Positions 1 through 10,210 of a DNA stretch of 64,000 nt are shown here, in pieces. Position numbers and translations under genes: made by a program. How positions within the stretch are numbered: position 1 is the first letter of the stretch; every line of letters starts with the position of its first letter. Origin of the DNA: Gibbula magus (lineage: Eukaryota; Mollusca; Gastropoda; Trochida; Trochidae). The notes beneath the pieces are model-generated. The model was not told the origin of the DNA, made no database searches, and worked only from the letters and a program-made list of their open reading frames with translations. The stretch covers positions 37,176,656 to 37,240,655 of the forward strand of contig OW388291.1 in the NCBI GenBank assembly GCA_936450465.1. Reading direction: 5' to 3'.

Positions 1-134
1 CTTAACGCCGCTTTAGCAGTTTCGCCATTTCGGGAATGTACGTTGATTGAATAAATTGAACATGTACAATTGCAAAAGCAAAAGCTAACAACAGCCGTAA
101 AACACCATCTTACTATCATAAATCTATAAAAATC
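1..134. repeat. Direct repeat copy L (pairs with 5276-5412)
   Basis: The first ~134 bases recur in the same orientation at 5276-5412 with scattered substitutions and short indels; both copies end in a short A-rich run. The left copy is cut by the window edge, so its true length is unknown. The sequence starts with a 'TTAACGCCGCTTTAGCA' phrase also seen, diverged, at about 37770 and 51630, so it is probably a fragment of a dispersed repeat rather than a long terminal repeat. Confidence 0.7.
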
Positions 135-181
135 TGATTGAGATTAGTTTAAAATTACAATTTGGCAAAAGGATTTACAGC

Positions 182-1139
182 TTAATTATCACGCATATTC
201 GCCCAGTTTGATAATCTGTTGTTCAATATTAACGTAAACACTTTTCCCATGATACTCATTAATGATATACCTCGATAGTTATCTGGATCGTTTCTGAAGT
301 GGGATTGTTATAGAGCTTGACCAACTGCAAGGAAAAGTTCCAATTTCAAACAGCTTATTGAAACATTTCTTAAGGAACGGCATTATTTCCCATTTAGAAC
401 ATTTTATCATTTCTATTATGATATCGTCAGGTCCGGCAGCCTTTCCGTTTTTTAGATGACTGATAGCGTCGAGAATTTCCTGTTCAGAGATAGGGCTGTC
501 CAGTAAAAGTTTATCTTTGTCAGTGTAGAACTCTTTCTTAAAATCTTCCGAATTAGTTTCATTCTCGAATGCTATATCTAAAGTAATATCGTTTGAATAC
601 ACGTCTTTAAAATGATTTAACCATTCGGTTTTTGTTGTGCTGTTTCCCGCCGAATTTCTTTTTTGGAAATGACGAATTTTTTTCCAAAAAGCAGATGGAT
701 CGTTTATAGATCGTTCAAGTTGTTTTTGTAAGCGCATTTTCATATCAAGTTCATTTTTTCGACAACAAGCTTTGTACTTATTTCTACTTACGCAATATTT
801 CTGTCTATCAGAGTTACTACGGGTAACACTGAATCTTCGAAGACTTTTACGAGCATTCCGTTTCGCGTTTCTACAATTTATATTCTGATTACTTTTTCGG
901 GGTTTGCGATTCACATTTTTCAGCATACACTCGGCTGAAGTCGACAAAAGTTTTACAAAGTCATTTATGGCTCCATTTATATCTGTATCGATTGTTTCCA
1001 GCACAATATCCCCGAACAAATTTAATTTTTCCTTTACGTTCGATAATAAAATTCTTGCGGAATTATCATTCCAAACAATACTTTTAGCTTTTGTGGTATT
1101 GATACCTTCATTCGTGTTCTGATTTATACGTGGGAACTT
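182..1139 (-). pseudogene. LINE ORF2, N-terminal part of reverse transcriptase (truncated)
   Basis: After the TGA at 1140-1142 the same frame continues through a basic linker to NDPSAFWKKIRHFQ, then HLKNGKAAGPDDIIIEMIK and FPCSWSSSITIPLQK, which are the conserved finger-region motifs of non-LTR RTs. At about 291 one nucleotide too many shifts the frame; a second frame then reads DPDNYRGISLMS and a GKVFTLILNNRLSNW stretch, the next RT motif, to a TAA at 182-184. Motif A (catalytic Asp), the ADD box and everything beyond are missing, so this RT is dead. Confidence 0.85.
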
Positions 1140-2042
1140 TCAAGTTAACTCAAGAGGTAAGTGGTCAGATTCATGTCGCTCACCGACAGTCAACATGTCA
1201 ATAAATTGGAAGAAATCCGGCGAACATATAAAATAATCATTGACACTAGAACCTTGACTCGCACAATACGTATATTCCCCTTTTAAGTCATCATAAACCC
1301 TCCCATTAACAATAAACAATTGAAATGCATAACATATATCTAGCAGTTTCTGTCCAAATTTGTTTGTAACTATAACGCGTGATTTCCGATTATCAATATC
1401 TACATCATCATCTTCAGGAAATTGTCTATGTATAATATCATCATGTAGAGATACTGAAGGGTTATTAGCATCACCTGTTCGGGAATTTAGATCACCACAC
1501 AAAACATTATGTGAATCTCCAAGTTCCGACTGTTTATCAAATAAAAACTCCTCAAGTTTATCTAAATTACAGCTAGTATCAACATGGTTATAATAGGGCG
1601 AGCATTCAGGTGGTATGTATGTGCACATCAAATTAACATGTTTATCAATAGCAAATAAAGCTTTTGAAATATGTATACATATGAAATTATCAAATTCTGT
1701 CGTTATCAACTTACAAAACTTGCAAACTGATTGATGTATACACACACCTCCCGAAAGTCTGCCGTATTGAGACAGTTTCAAAGCAGAACTGATGAAAATT
1801 TCATAATCAGCTAACCAGTTCATGTCGTAATTAGAATCAACAAAAGTTTCGAAAAGAGAAACAATCTTAAAGTTCTTAATATAATCTATAAAGTTATCAT
1901 CTCCTGCTTTGTTATTTAGTCCATCTATTTTCCAACACAGAAATGGAAATGATTCATTGTACGAGCCGTGTAAAGTGGGCGTTACGCCGGTGTCACTATC
2001 ATAAGTACCCAGTGGGATATGATCCGGGCCTCGGCCAACATC
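1140..2042 (-). pseudogene. LINE ORF2, apurinic-like endonuclease domain
   Basis: The frame directly after the ORF1 TAG is open for 300 codons to a TGA. It begins with a linker (GRGPDHIPLG), then CWKIDGLNNKAGD and IVSLFETFV, which are the N-terminal endonuclease motifs including the metal-binding Glu. Further on are GDLNSRTGD (about 1470-1496; catalytic Asp and Asn), VNDYFICS and SDHLPLEL at the end (His of the SDH motif). This is a full set of exonuclease-endonuclease-phosphatase motifs, the nuclease that nicks target DNA for target-primed reverse transcription. The only ATG in this frame lies inside the domain at 1823, so ORF2 has no obvious start of its own. The domain itself looks undamaged. 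Confidence 0.85.
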
Positions 2043-3113
2043 CTATGTTCGGGCGGTGTTCGACCTCGTTTGTCGTGTAGATGCTTGGATGTGGGCTCTG
2101 GTTATTCGTGTGTTAGCAGAACCAGTTGACATTGTGGTTGAGCGAGGCACTTTCACCAACTGTCCATCCTTGAAGTAGTCAAACATGCCAGTTCCCTTCA
2201 GAGCTTGGAGTTGCTGACGTTGACGTGACGTTAAGTCACTGGAGATGCCTAGTCCCGCTGCCTTGAATGTAGGTCTTGCTTTCAGGGATCGCACTTTATC
2301 GTCAGACATGTGTAACTTCACGATCATCGGGCGAGGTCTTGAAGCATTACCTCGCTTGACGCCAAGTCTGTGTGCGCAGATAACGTCAGACGTCTCCCAT
2401 GTTTTGAAGGTAGCGTGCTCATTAAGAGTGTTCAACGCTGTCTGCTTGCATGCTTTAGACTTCTCCTCGCCGTTCACCTCGGGTATACCATGAATGATTA
2501 TGTTGTCCCGTCTACTGTATGATTCCAACCGGTCTAGTTCGGCGTCTACGCTTGACATGCTATCAATCACTGAATCGACCTTCTTAGTCGAGTCCTCGAG
2601 ATGTTCACATTTCGAGTTAACAGCCTTAATGTCATTCCGGAGAGAAGAAATCTGTGAACTTAGGTCATGTTTGGTGGTGGCTAGCTCTGTTTTTATATTC
2701 TGTATTGCGCTGAGTAAGTTATCCTGAACTTGTTAAAGTGTGACTGGTCCCGGGTTTGTCTCAACATCATTCGAACAAATTAAATGCTGCACTACCACAC
2801 GCACGGGAAGATTGTCGTCCCCGACTAGGCACAACGCACGTTCATGAGCAGCACGGGAGATATGATATATAGACAAAACTAGGTCACAGCTCGAGGTAGT
2901 GACGTCACAGGCAACACAATAAAATGTTGTTTCTTTTGGCATAAACTGTCCAAGTGAGAAATTGAAAATAACATTATGGTTGCATATGATTAGGGCAAAG
3001 AGTGACAACTGTACTGTGATGATAAGTGAGCAGATCATTAAACCATAATGCATGGTGTCTACATCACGATCACGGCGTTGAGTGAATGGCGTGTAAGCGT
3101 CAACATGGCTCAC
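2043..3113 (-). pseudogene. LINE ORF1: hydrophobic N-terminus, 2A motif, coiled coil, RRM-like core
   Basis: A 357-codon frame with one internal stop. The codon at 3113 is GTG; the first ATG is at 3053-3051 in a good context (ACC before ATG). Starting there the protein opens with a hydrophobic run (LMICSLIITVQLSLFALII) that looks like a signal or anchor sequence. About 95 residues on is DVETNPGP, the canonical 2A ribosome-skipping motif. Three codons later a TAA stops the frame, but the same frame continues into a polar heptad-like coiled-coil stretch (about 2730-2560) and then SYSRRDNIIIHGIPE, a phrase typical of L1/CR1-type ORF1 proteins just before their RRM-like nucleic-acid-binding core. 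The tail is basic and Thr/Ser/Arg-rich. ORF1 proteins bind element RNA as a chaperone. Whether the TAA is a mutation or the original N-terminal boundary cannot be told from one copy. Confidence 0.82.
2745..2768 (-). other. 2A ribosome-skipping motif (DVETNPGP)
   Basis: The eight residues DVETNPGP match the D(V/I)ExNPGP consensus completely. The upstream context VQHLICSN has the expected hydrophobic character, although the residue before the Asp is Asn rather than the usual Gly. In known 2A sequences the ribosome fails to join Gly to the final Pro and then continues, giving two proteins from one frame. 2A-like motifs are known near the N-terminus of ORF1 in APE-type non-LTR elements of several invertebrates. 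Activity here is inferred from the motif. Confidence 0.85.
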
Positions 3114-4717
3114 CTGCCGAGTCCCGGGTGGGTTGCGAAGTTCAAATTCTAGCTCTGTAAGTGGCTAGATCCACCATTGCGTGGCTTCAAATGAACGCTG
3201 GTGTGTTGACTTTTGATCACACTAACTCACAACTTCAAGTTAACTTTTGTTTTAAAGTATAGTTAGCAAACTATATCAGAGCGTTCTTAAACGTGTCGTC
3301 AACATCCAAGGGCGGGTAACTCATCATGTTGAGTGATGTGATAATCCTGGGACGTAGCAAATGTGCATAGAATTTCATGAACATTACTCTATATCCTTTT
3401 AAAATTCTAATCTGCGCTTTAACCATGACAATACTATCAATGTCATCAAAAACTCCTGGACCATGTTTCGTGACAACAGGAAGAGTACGGGAATTAAACA
3501 AAGGTACTCTTTATACTTGGGCGCGAATTTACTGACGATTGAAATTCAAAATTGATGCTTTCTCTCATCATACCCATCAATGACTTTTTTCTCCAAAGTA
3601 TTGTGTCAGTAACCATCGTGTAAACCATACATGCTTGTTGGTTTGCTGTCACTTTATATTGTAATTACACAGTGGTACTAGCTACATGTAAGCTTTGAAG
3701 CTAATTACATTTCATTCGCAAGTCCAATGTCATCGCTTACACAAATACACATAGATTTAAGACTCAATTATCATAGATTTACCAAATAACGATCCAATAT
3801 ACATTGATAGCAACTGATGAATAGAGCTCGAGATGAATGGTATAGGATTATAATAGTAAAAACTAACAATACTTACCTCAAACCATACCCCACATTTCCC
3901 AATCAAACCTTGCATAAAATGAGACATTTGCTGTAACATTGTTTATTCAAGACCGCAAAAACACCTAGTAAACTATATTTCAGCACTCGCAGTCCTAATT
4001 AAGGAGGTAAATATCGTGATGAAGAAGCATCGAGTTGACCGGCTGTACTTGCTCTTAATCCAAGGCAAGTAACTCAATTGATGACCATGTTTACCAATAA
4101 AATTCCATTTCCTTCTTTACGTTAAATCATGTTATTTTGGGATTTGGGGAATATTTACATTTATCATTTATACACCCGCCAATATTCAATCGATCAATTG
4201 TCTATGGAGTTTTTAACAACAGAACATATCTTTAAGTTATCAACACCACTGTTAAAACTTGTCATCGTAATTCAACTTTAAATAGAGGATATCAACTTTC
4301 AGTAATGACACGTTTTCAAAAGAAATACAACCAATGAATAGTTAATTTAAATCTGCACAGCATGGTTACCAATACAATATGATACAAACATAACATAATA
4401 CTTGCCCTTCATTTTAGCAGTACCTTACGCTTTGACAACATATGATCGAAGCCCAAGAACACACAGTTTCGTAGTATTTAGAGATTTGTCTGGGTTATCA
4501 TTTGTGTCCAACCAGTAATTTAGAGAACATTTTGTCGGAATTGAGAAATAACTATTTTTGTGGATAATTTAAAAGCGACCATGTATATGTATCAGTATAT
4601 GTATCAGTGTCAAGCATTGTTCCTACTAGAAGAACACGAAAGAATGTCATTTACTCTCATTGACGAGCATTTCTCGAGTGGATAATCAACGATTACCATT
4701 TATCAAATAAGAATTCA
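3114..4717. other. No recognised feature
   Basis: AT-rich sequence with short open frames only. I see no motif, repeat partner or RNA gene. The first part (up to about 3250) may still be the 5' region of the LINE at 182-3113. Confidence 0.4.
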
Positions 4718-5150
4718 TCAACCTTGAGAAAGACACTCTCTGCTTTAACAATTAGAAACTTATCCTCTGCACGGAGCATTACTCAATTTGCTCGTTAAAT
4801 GGTTCCCTGTTCAGTTGACTTCCTGGTTTGACATCGAACGTTACTTTTTAGTGTTATTATCAGATTACACTTAATAGAATGGAAACTTTAATGGTCTGAT
4901 TACACGTTGTCATGCAACCCATTTCAGTACATGTTAGGGCATGCAAAGAAGTTATTTCTATCCAAGCAGAAACAATTCAAGTCAAGTGCACCCAAATCTT
5001 GACATTGAAATTTCTACACTGACTAAAATTCTAATTCTTTTGCCCACCAAATACTAAGCTTTTAACGTAAATGACGGTGGTAGGAGAAACTAGATTTACA
5101 GCGACATCATTATATTGTTCATGTCACGTATTCAAATGAGATTATAAACG
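4718..5150 (+). repeat. Old dispersed repeat, partner of 12690-13010 plus 13520-13620
   Basis: Recognisable blocks are shared with 12690-13620: a 'TGCTCGTTAAAT' phrase, 'GAATGGAAACTT' followed by 'TGGTCTGAT', and 'TTGTCATGCAACCCAT'. At about 5059 this copy has the sequence without the MITE that interrupts the other copy (13011-13516), making it a useful empty site. No coding capacity is evident. Confidence 0.65.
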
Positions 5151-5275
5151 ACAAAAATTATTCTTGAAACATTGATATTTAACAATGCTTATATATATCA
5201 AGGCATATAATTCATAGACATGTACAAATCTGTGAACTGCCAGAACAGTAAAGGAGTGAGTAAGAGAATTGTTCC

Positions 5276-5412
5276 TTAACGTCGCTTTAGCAGTATCGCC
5301 ATTTGCGCCGGGGAATGTACGTTGATTGAATAATTTATTGAACATGTACAATTGCAAAAGCAAAAGCTAAAAACGGCCGTAAGACACCATCTTACTATCA
5401 TAAGTTTATAAA
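5276..5412. repeat. Direct repeat copy R (pairs with 1-134)
   Basis: Same orientation and same A-rich end as the copy at the window start. About 5.1 kb lies between the two. The bases just upstream (GTGAGTAAGAG, then TTAACG) resemble the head of the repeat seen near 37750. Confidence 0.7.
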
Positions 5413-5619
5413 AAGACTGTCTCAACAATCACACAAATTTCACATATTGGAAAATTATGGAGGGTGGTCCACCAAATGTATTTACATGATTTCTTTTCAT
5501 TTTAAAACATTTAGGAATGTATATATTTGTTTTATTAGGAAAATTAAAATGAATCAATCCCCACTCTGGATCAGTTAGAGAGGTCATTATATAATTAGGA
5601 TGGCCACTGGGGAATGACG

Positions 5620-6046
<427 letters not shown>

Positions 6047-8176
6047 TTAAGTGTAATATTGTAACAGGTGGCGTCTTATTTTGAAAACATATAGGGAAAA
6101 GTTTAAAACAATTATTTCCCAAGTGTCGTGTTCAATATATCGGTTAAAATCAGTTATGCCCCCGAGAAGGAAAGCTAACATGTCTGCTTCATCTTGAAGT
6201 TCAAATGCAACATACGTTTCCACATCAAGAAAATCTATCATAAACGTAAAGAAATTATTTCTGTCACAATTAACATGTTCACAGTGTAACAAAATATGGG
6301 TATCATCGAAGGTATGTTTATGGCAAAGTTTGCACTCTGTTGAAATTTTACCACGTGATGAAATTTGTATGCATACTCGAAGGGCAGATTTAAAGTCAGG
6401 ATGTAGATATGCTAATTGCCAGAGAATATGATAGGTTAGTTTGTTGTGAACACGTTGGTATAAGCACATATTTGCATTAAAGGATGTTATCATAATCCAT
6501 GAATGTTCCTCGTAACTATGTACAGATGTATTTACAATTCGTCGCCATTCATGTTTCGAGGGGAATACGCCTTTTGTAATATATTTTTCGACATGTACAT
6601 TTAGATTATATTTTGAGAGTATTGATAGCAGATCATTGCAGATTGTAGGGGATGTTGTGGAGGTTGAAGTTGCTGCACAAAATATATTTTTGGGAAAGTT
6701 ATTACAGGAAAGTTTGCATAGGCGTCCAAAAAATATGAGTTTACATTTATCAATATATCCAACAAGAGTCCACAATCCCAAATTTGCATTAGTAGAGTCT
6801 GTTGATGATCTGTTATCCAGCCCCTGTACAATACGAGCAAAATATCGCTGCGTAAGTTCAAGTGCAGCTGCTTGTTGACCCTTAATAAAAGGTAATATTT
6901 CACAACCATAGAGACTTGTTGTAAGTATCATTCTCAACCAGATTTTAACACATGTAAATGGGTGGAGTTGAGAATGATTAAGTCCAACAGATCTAAGAGC
7001 ATTTACATTTTGTCTTGCTTTCTGACAATACTTATCAATTCGTAATTTTGTTGATAATTTATAAGTTAGAAGAACGCCTCCATATACTGTTGATTCAGAT
7101 TGAGAGATAAGCGTATCACCCAGGCGATATTGTGCTTTTGATTCAGTGTTTTTGTTTTTATTGAAGATAATTATTGAACTTTTTGAGGGATTGTAGGTCA
7201 ATCGCCATTTAGAAGCGTATGAGGAAACGATGTCTAATGATGATTGTAAGCCTTTTGGTGATGCACTAACAAGTGTAGTATCGTCAGCAAGCAAGACAGC
7301 AGGAACACGCATACCATATACACAAATGCCGCAATTTGCTTCTCTGAGAGAGGTGATTAGATCATTTATAAAAACTAGGAAAAACCAAGCAGAAATAACT
7401 CTTCCTTGACCAACACCTTGTTTGACATTATATTTATCTGATCTCTCACCTTGGTATAAGACAAAACATTCACTGTTAGTATAGCAATGATGTAAGAGAT
7501 CCCATGTTTTACCTCGTATTCCAATTTCATATAATTTATAGAATAGTCCATCGTGCCAAATGCGGTCAAAAGCTTTTTCATTATCAAGAAACGAGGCAAA
7601 AACAGGCGATTCTCTGTGCATATAAAAATGAATACATTCCATTAGAGTAAAAACAGATATTATAGCCCCGTGTTCACGCCGGAAGCCGAACTGTAGAGAA
7701 TCTGGGAAATCTGGTTTTGTTATAACTAATTTTTGTTCAATTCTATTGAGTAATAGCTTTTCAAATAGCATACCAAGACATGATGTTAGAGTAATACCTC
7801 GGTAGTTTCGTGGATCACTTTTGTCTTTTTTTCCTTTATATATTGGTATAACCATACCTAATCTATATTCATTGGGAACATATTTGTAGGCAGTGATGAG
7901 GTTAAATAATCTACATAGATGGGTAATGATGTAATCACCGGCAAAAATAATATGTTCATTGGTAACTCTATCAGGGCCTGGAGATTTATTTCTACTGAGG
8001 GAGTTAATGATGTCTTTTATTTCATTTACTGAGAATGGTTTTTCTAGGTGTTTATCATGACTGTGATTGGAGTTTTTAATATCCCTTACTCGTTTGGATA
8101 TATGCTCTTTGAAGTCTGAATCAAATGTATCTGACTCGTGTGGTTGAGCAAGATGTGAAACCAGTCTAGTTGCCAT
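6047..8176 (-). CDS. Non-LTR reverse transcriptase with C-terminal CCHC-like motif (709 aa, lacks endonuclease)
   Basis: RNA-directed DNA polymerase of a LINE-type element, uninterrupted by stops. In order: KSPGPDRVTNEHI (residues ~64-76), NYRGITLTS (~124-132), motif A FLDNEKAFDRIWH with catalytic Asp198, GVGQGRVISAWFF (~254-266), the ADD box LLADDTTLV (Asp298/Asp299), then the thumb region. The C-terminus carries C615-x2-C618-x8-H627-x4-C632, the zinc-knuckle-like motif common downstream of RT in Jockey/L1-like elements. Two oddities: LADD replaces the usual Y/F-ADD, and GQGRV replaces QGGV/QGCV. The full-length ancestor should also have an upstream endonuclease domain, which is absent. An intact frame suggests recent insertion, but this copy alone cannot be autonomous. 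Confidence 0.88.
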   Translation of the reverse strand: MATRLVSHLAQPHESDTFDSDFKEHISKRVRDIKNSNHSHDKHLEKPFSVNEIKDIINSLSRNKSPGPDRVTNEHIIFAGDYIITHLCRLFNLITAYKYVPNEYRLGMVIPIYKGKKDKSDPRNYRGITLTSCLGMLFEKLLLNRIEQKLVITKPDFPDSLQFGFRREHGAIISVFTLMECIHFYMHRESPVFASFLDNEKAFDRIWHDGLFYKLYEIGIRGKTWDLLHHCYTNSECFVLYQGERSDKYNVKQGVGQGRVISAWFFLVFINDLITSLREANCGICVYGMRVPAVLLADDTTLVSASPKGLQSSLDIVSSYASKWRLTYNPSKSSIIIFNKNKNTESKAQYRLGDTLISQSESTVYGGVLLTYKLSTKLRIDKYCQKARQNVNALRSVGLNHSQLHPFTCVKIWLRMILTTSLYGCEILPFIKGQQAAALELTQRYFARIVQGLDNRSSTDSTNANLGLWTLVGYIDKCKLIFFGRLCKLSCNNFPKNIFCAATSTSTTSPTICNDLLSILSKYNLNVHVEKYITKGVFPSKHEWRRIVNTSVHSYEEHSWIMITSFNANMCLYQRVHNKLTYHILWQLAYLHPDFKSALRVCIQISSRGKISTECKLCHKHTFDDTHILLHCEHVNCDRNNFFTFMIDFLDVETYVAFELQDEADMLAFLLGGITDFNRYIEHDTWEIIVLNFSLYVFKIRRHLLQYYT

Positions 8177-8514
8177 GACAGCAGGAAATCACGTGACCCA
8201 TTCAAATTCACTGTTCCTGTCTCGGCTGCACCATCGGCAGATGTTGGAAAATCTGTGCATGTTAAAAAAGTTTGAACACGCGTGCGAATATTCTTTTCTT
8301 GGTTAGCACGTGTTTCGATATTTCCATTCGCACGGCCATCGAGATGCCATCTTGTTACTTCTTGTTATTGACTGCACATTGTTGCTATCGCCCAATTAGG
8401 AAACAATTCGCTTCCCGTTTGTCACAATCGGCCGTATACTTTCCTATAGTATGACGATGCTATCATGATGGAACTACAGTAAGAAATGTTAAAGAATTGT
8501 GTTCTTCAACTACG
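8177..8514. other. No recognised feature
   Basis: The region upstream of the LINE reading frame holds no endonuclease motif in either strand that I can see. Confidence 0.4.
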
Positions 8515-8760
8515 TTTAAATGCGCTTTAGCACGCCGTTCTTATTGACATACGTTATCTCAAAAGGTATTTTATAAGCGTTATCAATGGCTGATTGATAT
8601 ACTCCTCAATGAATAGAAAAAGTTCCAAAACGGATGTACATGACTCGGTTTAGCCATGCAAGTCTTTTACCCATCGAGCGGCTATTTGTTGATGTTCACA
8701 TTGACATGGCCGCTCGGAGGTAGTTCAAGTGATCTGACAGACGTAGCGATACCTAAACAC
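8515..8760 (-). mobile_element. MITE fragment (family of 13011-13516)
   Basis: Reverse-orientation relative of the element at 13011-13516. It starts TTAAATGCGCTTTAGCACG (terminal repeat) and contains the inverted-repeat core ATCGAGCGGCTATTTG / CATGGCCGCTCGGAG followed by AGTTCAAGTGATC. The other terminus is not recognisable, so this is a partial or diverged copy. Confidence 0.6.
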
Positions 8761-9388
8761 TCAGAAGTGACTGGTTGCAATTGAATTTAGTTCTGCAATC
8801 AGCGACGCCGTTGTAAGTGACATTTGCCAATGACACGTCATAATGACAAAATAAACGTAAGTTAAACGTTTTCCCTCGTTTCTCTCGAAATATGCTAATT
8901 GATTTTGTGAAAACTATTGATCGTAAACAATTCGGATACAAATACCAAAAATAGTTCATAGTTTCATTTATTTACACCAGACATTATCGAAGGACATACA
9001 TGTACGCTAATGAGCAAGACCCTTATGTGTCAAACGCCTAGATCTTTGAAGTCACGCGGTCAACATGGCCACTGAAAGATGAGTATTCATTGGTTAAAAA
9101 TCAGGGATACAGGGATACACATATATTTATCTTATATTATATATATGTTGTGAATCCTGTAAGGGGCAAAACAGTTCTACACGCAATAGATTTCAGCGAA
9201 GTACCACCCATGGTTTGCTAGTACCAGTCGATGCTCGCAGCCTCTCAGCCCATGGCTCTATTTTTCTTCAGGTTTTTAGAAAATCCGTGAGTTTAACAAC
9301 ATAAAACAAGGATCAGGAGAGATGGGTTATCCCCCCGGCCCCACATAAGTTGAATAATCAGTCAGTTTTAGCAGTGTATAATTAAAAC
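8761..9388. other. No gene; short repeat fragment at about 9170-9260
   Basis: Mostly unrecognised AT-rich sequence. At 9170-9260 a segment (TTTCAGCG, ACCATGGTTTGCTAG, GATGCTCGCAG) matches part of the repeat at 17750-17830 and 26150-26215. Confidence 0.45.
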
Positions 9389-10210
9389 TAGAAGGTGTTT
9401 TTGCTCGTAAAAACAGATGTATCCTCCTTCACCCAATTCACTTCAACTTATTTTCTTTCTAAAAGACAAATGTACAAAAATGTTGCCATGGAAACAGAAC
9501 AAAATAAAGTTCAAAAAGTTAAAACCCCAAAATGGCACATAAACATTATATGCGGAGGTAGTATCCAAAATTTGGTGAGGATAGGTCAATCAGTTTATAA
9601 AATCCACTCCGGAAAGAAACTCTATCCTTCAAATAAACATAGTTAAAATTGTTGCCATGGAAAAAGAAAAAAAAACAAATTTTCAAAAGGTTGAAACCCC
9701 CAAAAGGCAGATCTACATGATATTGGGAGACAGTATACCAAATTTGATGAGGATTGGCCTAGTAGTCTTAGAGATTTGCTCCGGAAACAAACCCTACCCT
9801 TCAAATAGAAAAAGTCCAAATTGTTACCGTGGAAACAAAAAATAAAATATTCAAAAGGTCGAAACCCCCAAAAGGCACATCTACATGATATTGAGAAACA
9901 GTATACTAAATTTGGTGAGGATTGGCCTATTAGTCTTAGAGATTCGTCCGGAAACAAACGCTACCCTTTAAATAGACAAAGTCCAAATTGTTACCATGGA
10001 AACAACAAAAATAAATTTTCCAAAAAGTTGAAACCCCAAAAAGGCACATCTACATGATATGGGGAGGTTGTATGCACAATTTGGTGAGTATTGGCCAAGT
10101 AGTTTTCAAGTACTGCTCCGGAAACGATGTGATCACGAACGGACAGACGGACGGACAGACAGACGGAGCCAACGACTATATCCCCCGCATATATGCCGGG
10201 GGATAATAAT
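9389..10210 (+). mobile_element. Tandem-core element A (four ~170-bp units)
   Basis: The left end has a small hairpin (TGTTTTT / AAAAACA at about 9395-9415). The body is four diverged units of about 170 bp, beginning near 9481, 9651, 9822 and 9993, each with TGCCATGGAAACA or close variants, a CCCCAAAAGGCACATCTACAT block and a CTCCGGAAAC block. The end is an ACGG/ACAG microsatellite (10138-10166) followed by a terminal hairpin TATATCCCCCG / CGGGGGATA (10178-10205). This design resembles the pearl-type elements described in bivalves and other non-autonomous elements with tandem cores. The short open frames in the units are not genes. Confidence 0.75.

Larger units (their letters stand above)
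182..3113 (-). mobile_element. Degenerate APE-type LINE with an N-terminal 2A motif
   Basis: On the minus strand the order is ORF1 (3113-2043), AP-like endonuclease (2042-1140) and the N-terminal part of reverse transcriptase (1139-182). All parts down to about 291 share one reading frame, interrupted only by TAA (2733-2735), TAG (2043-2045) and TGA (1140-1142). A small frameshift follows at about 291, and the element is lost before RT motif A, so it cannot be active. The layout fits the CR1/L2/Jockey-like non-LTR groups; I cannot assign a clade by eye. No poly(A) tail or target duplication is seen. The 5' limit is uncertain because the frame stays open upstream of 3113 until a TAG at about 3165. 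Confidence 0.85.

Noticed and set aside
1..5412. LTR retrotransposon bounded by the direct repeats 1-134 and 5276-5412
   Set aside because: The enclosed coding sequence is a non-LTR element on the minus strand, the repeats look like part of a dispersed family, and there is no primer site or gag-pol.
9389..10210. Calling the tandem-core elements Helitrons
   Set aside because: They end in a C/G hairpin followed by ATAATAA or similar, not in CTRR; only the AGGTCA-rich element shows the CTAG-T end.
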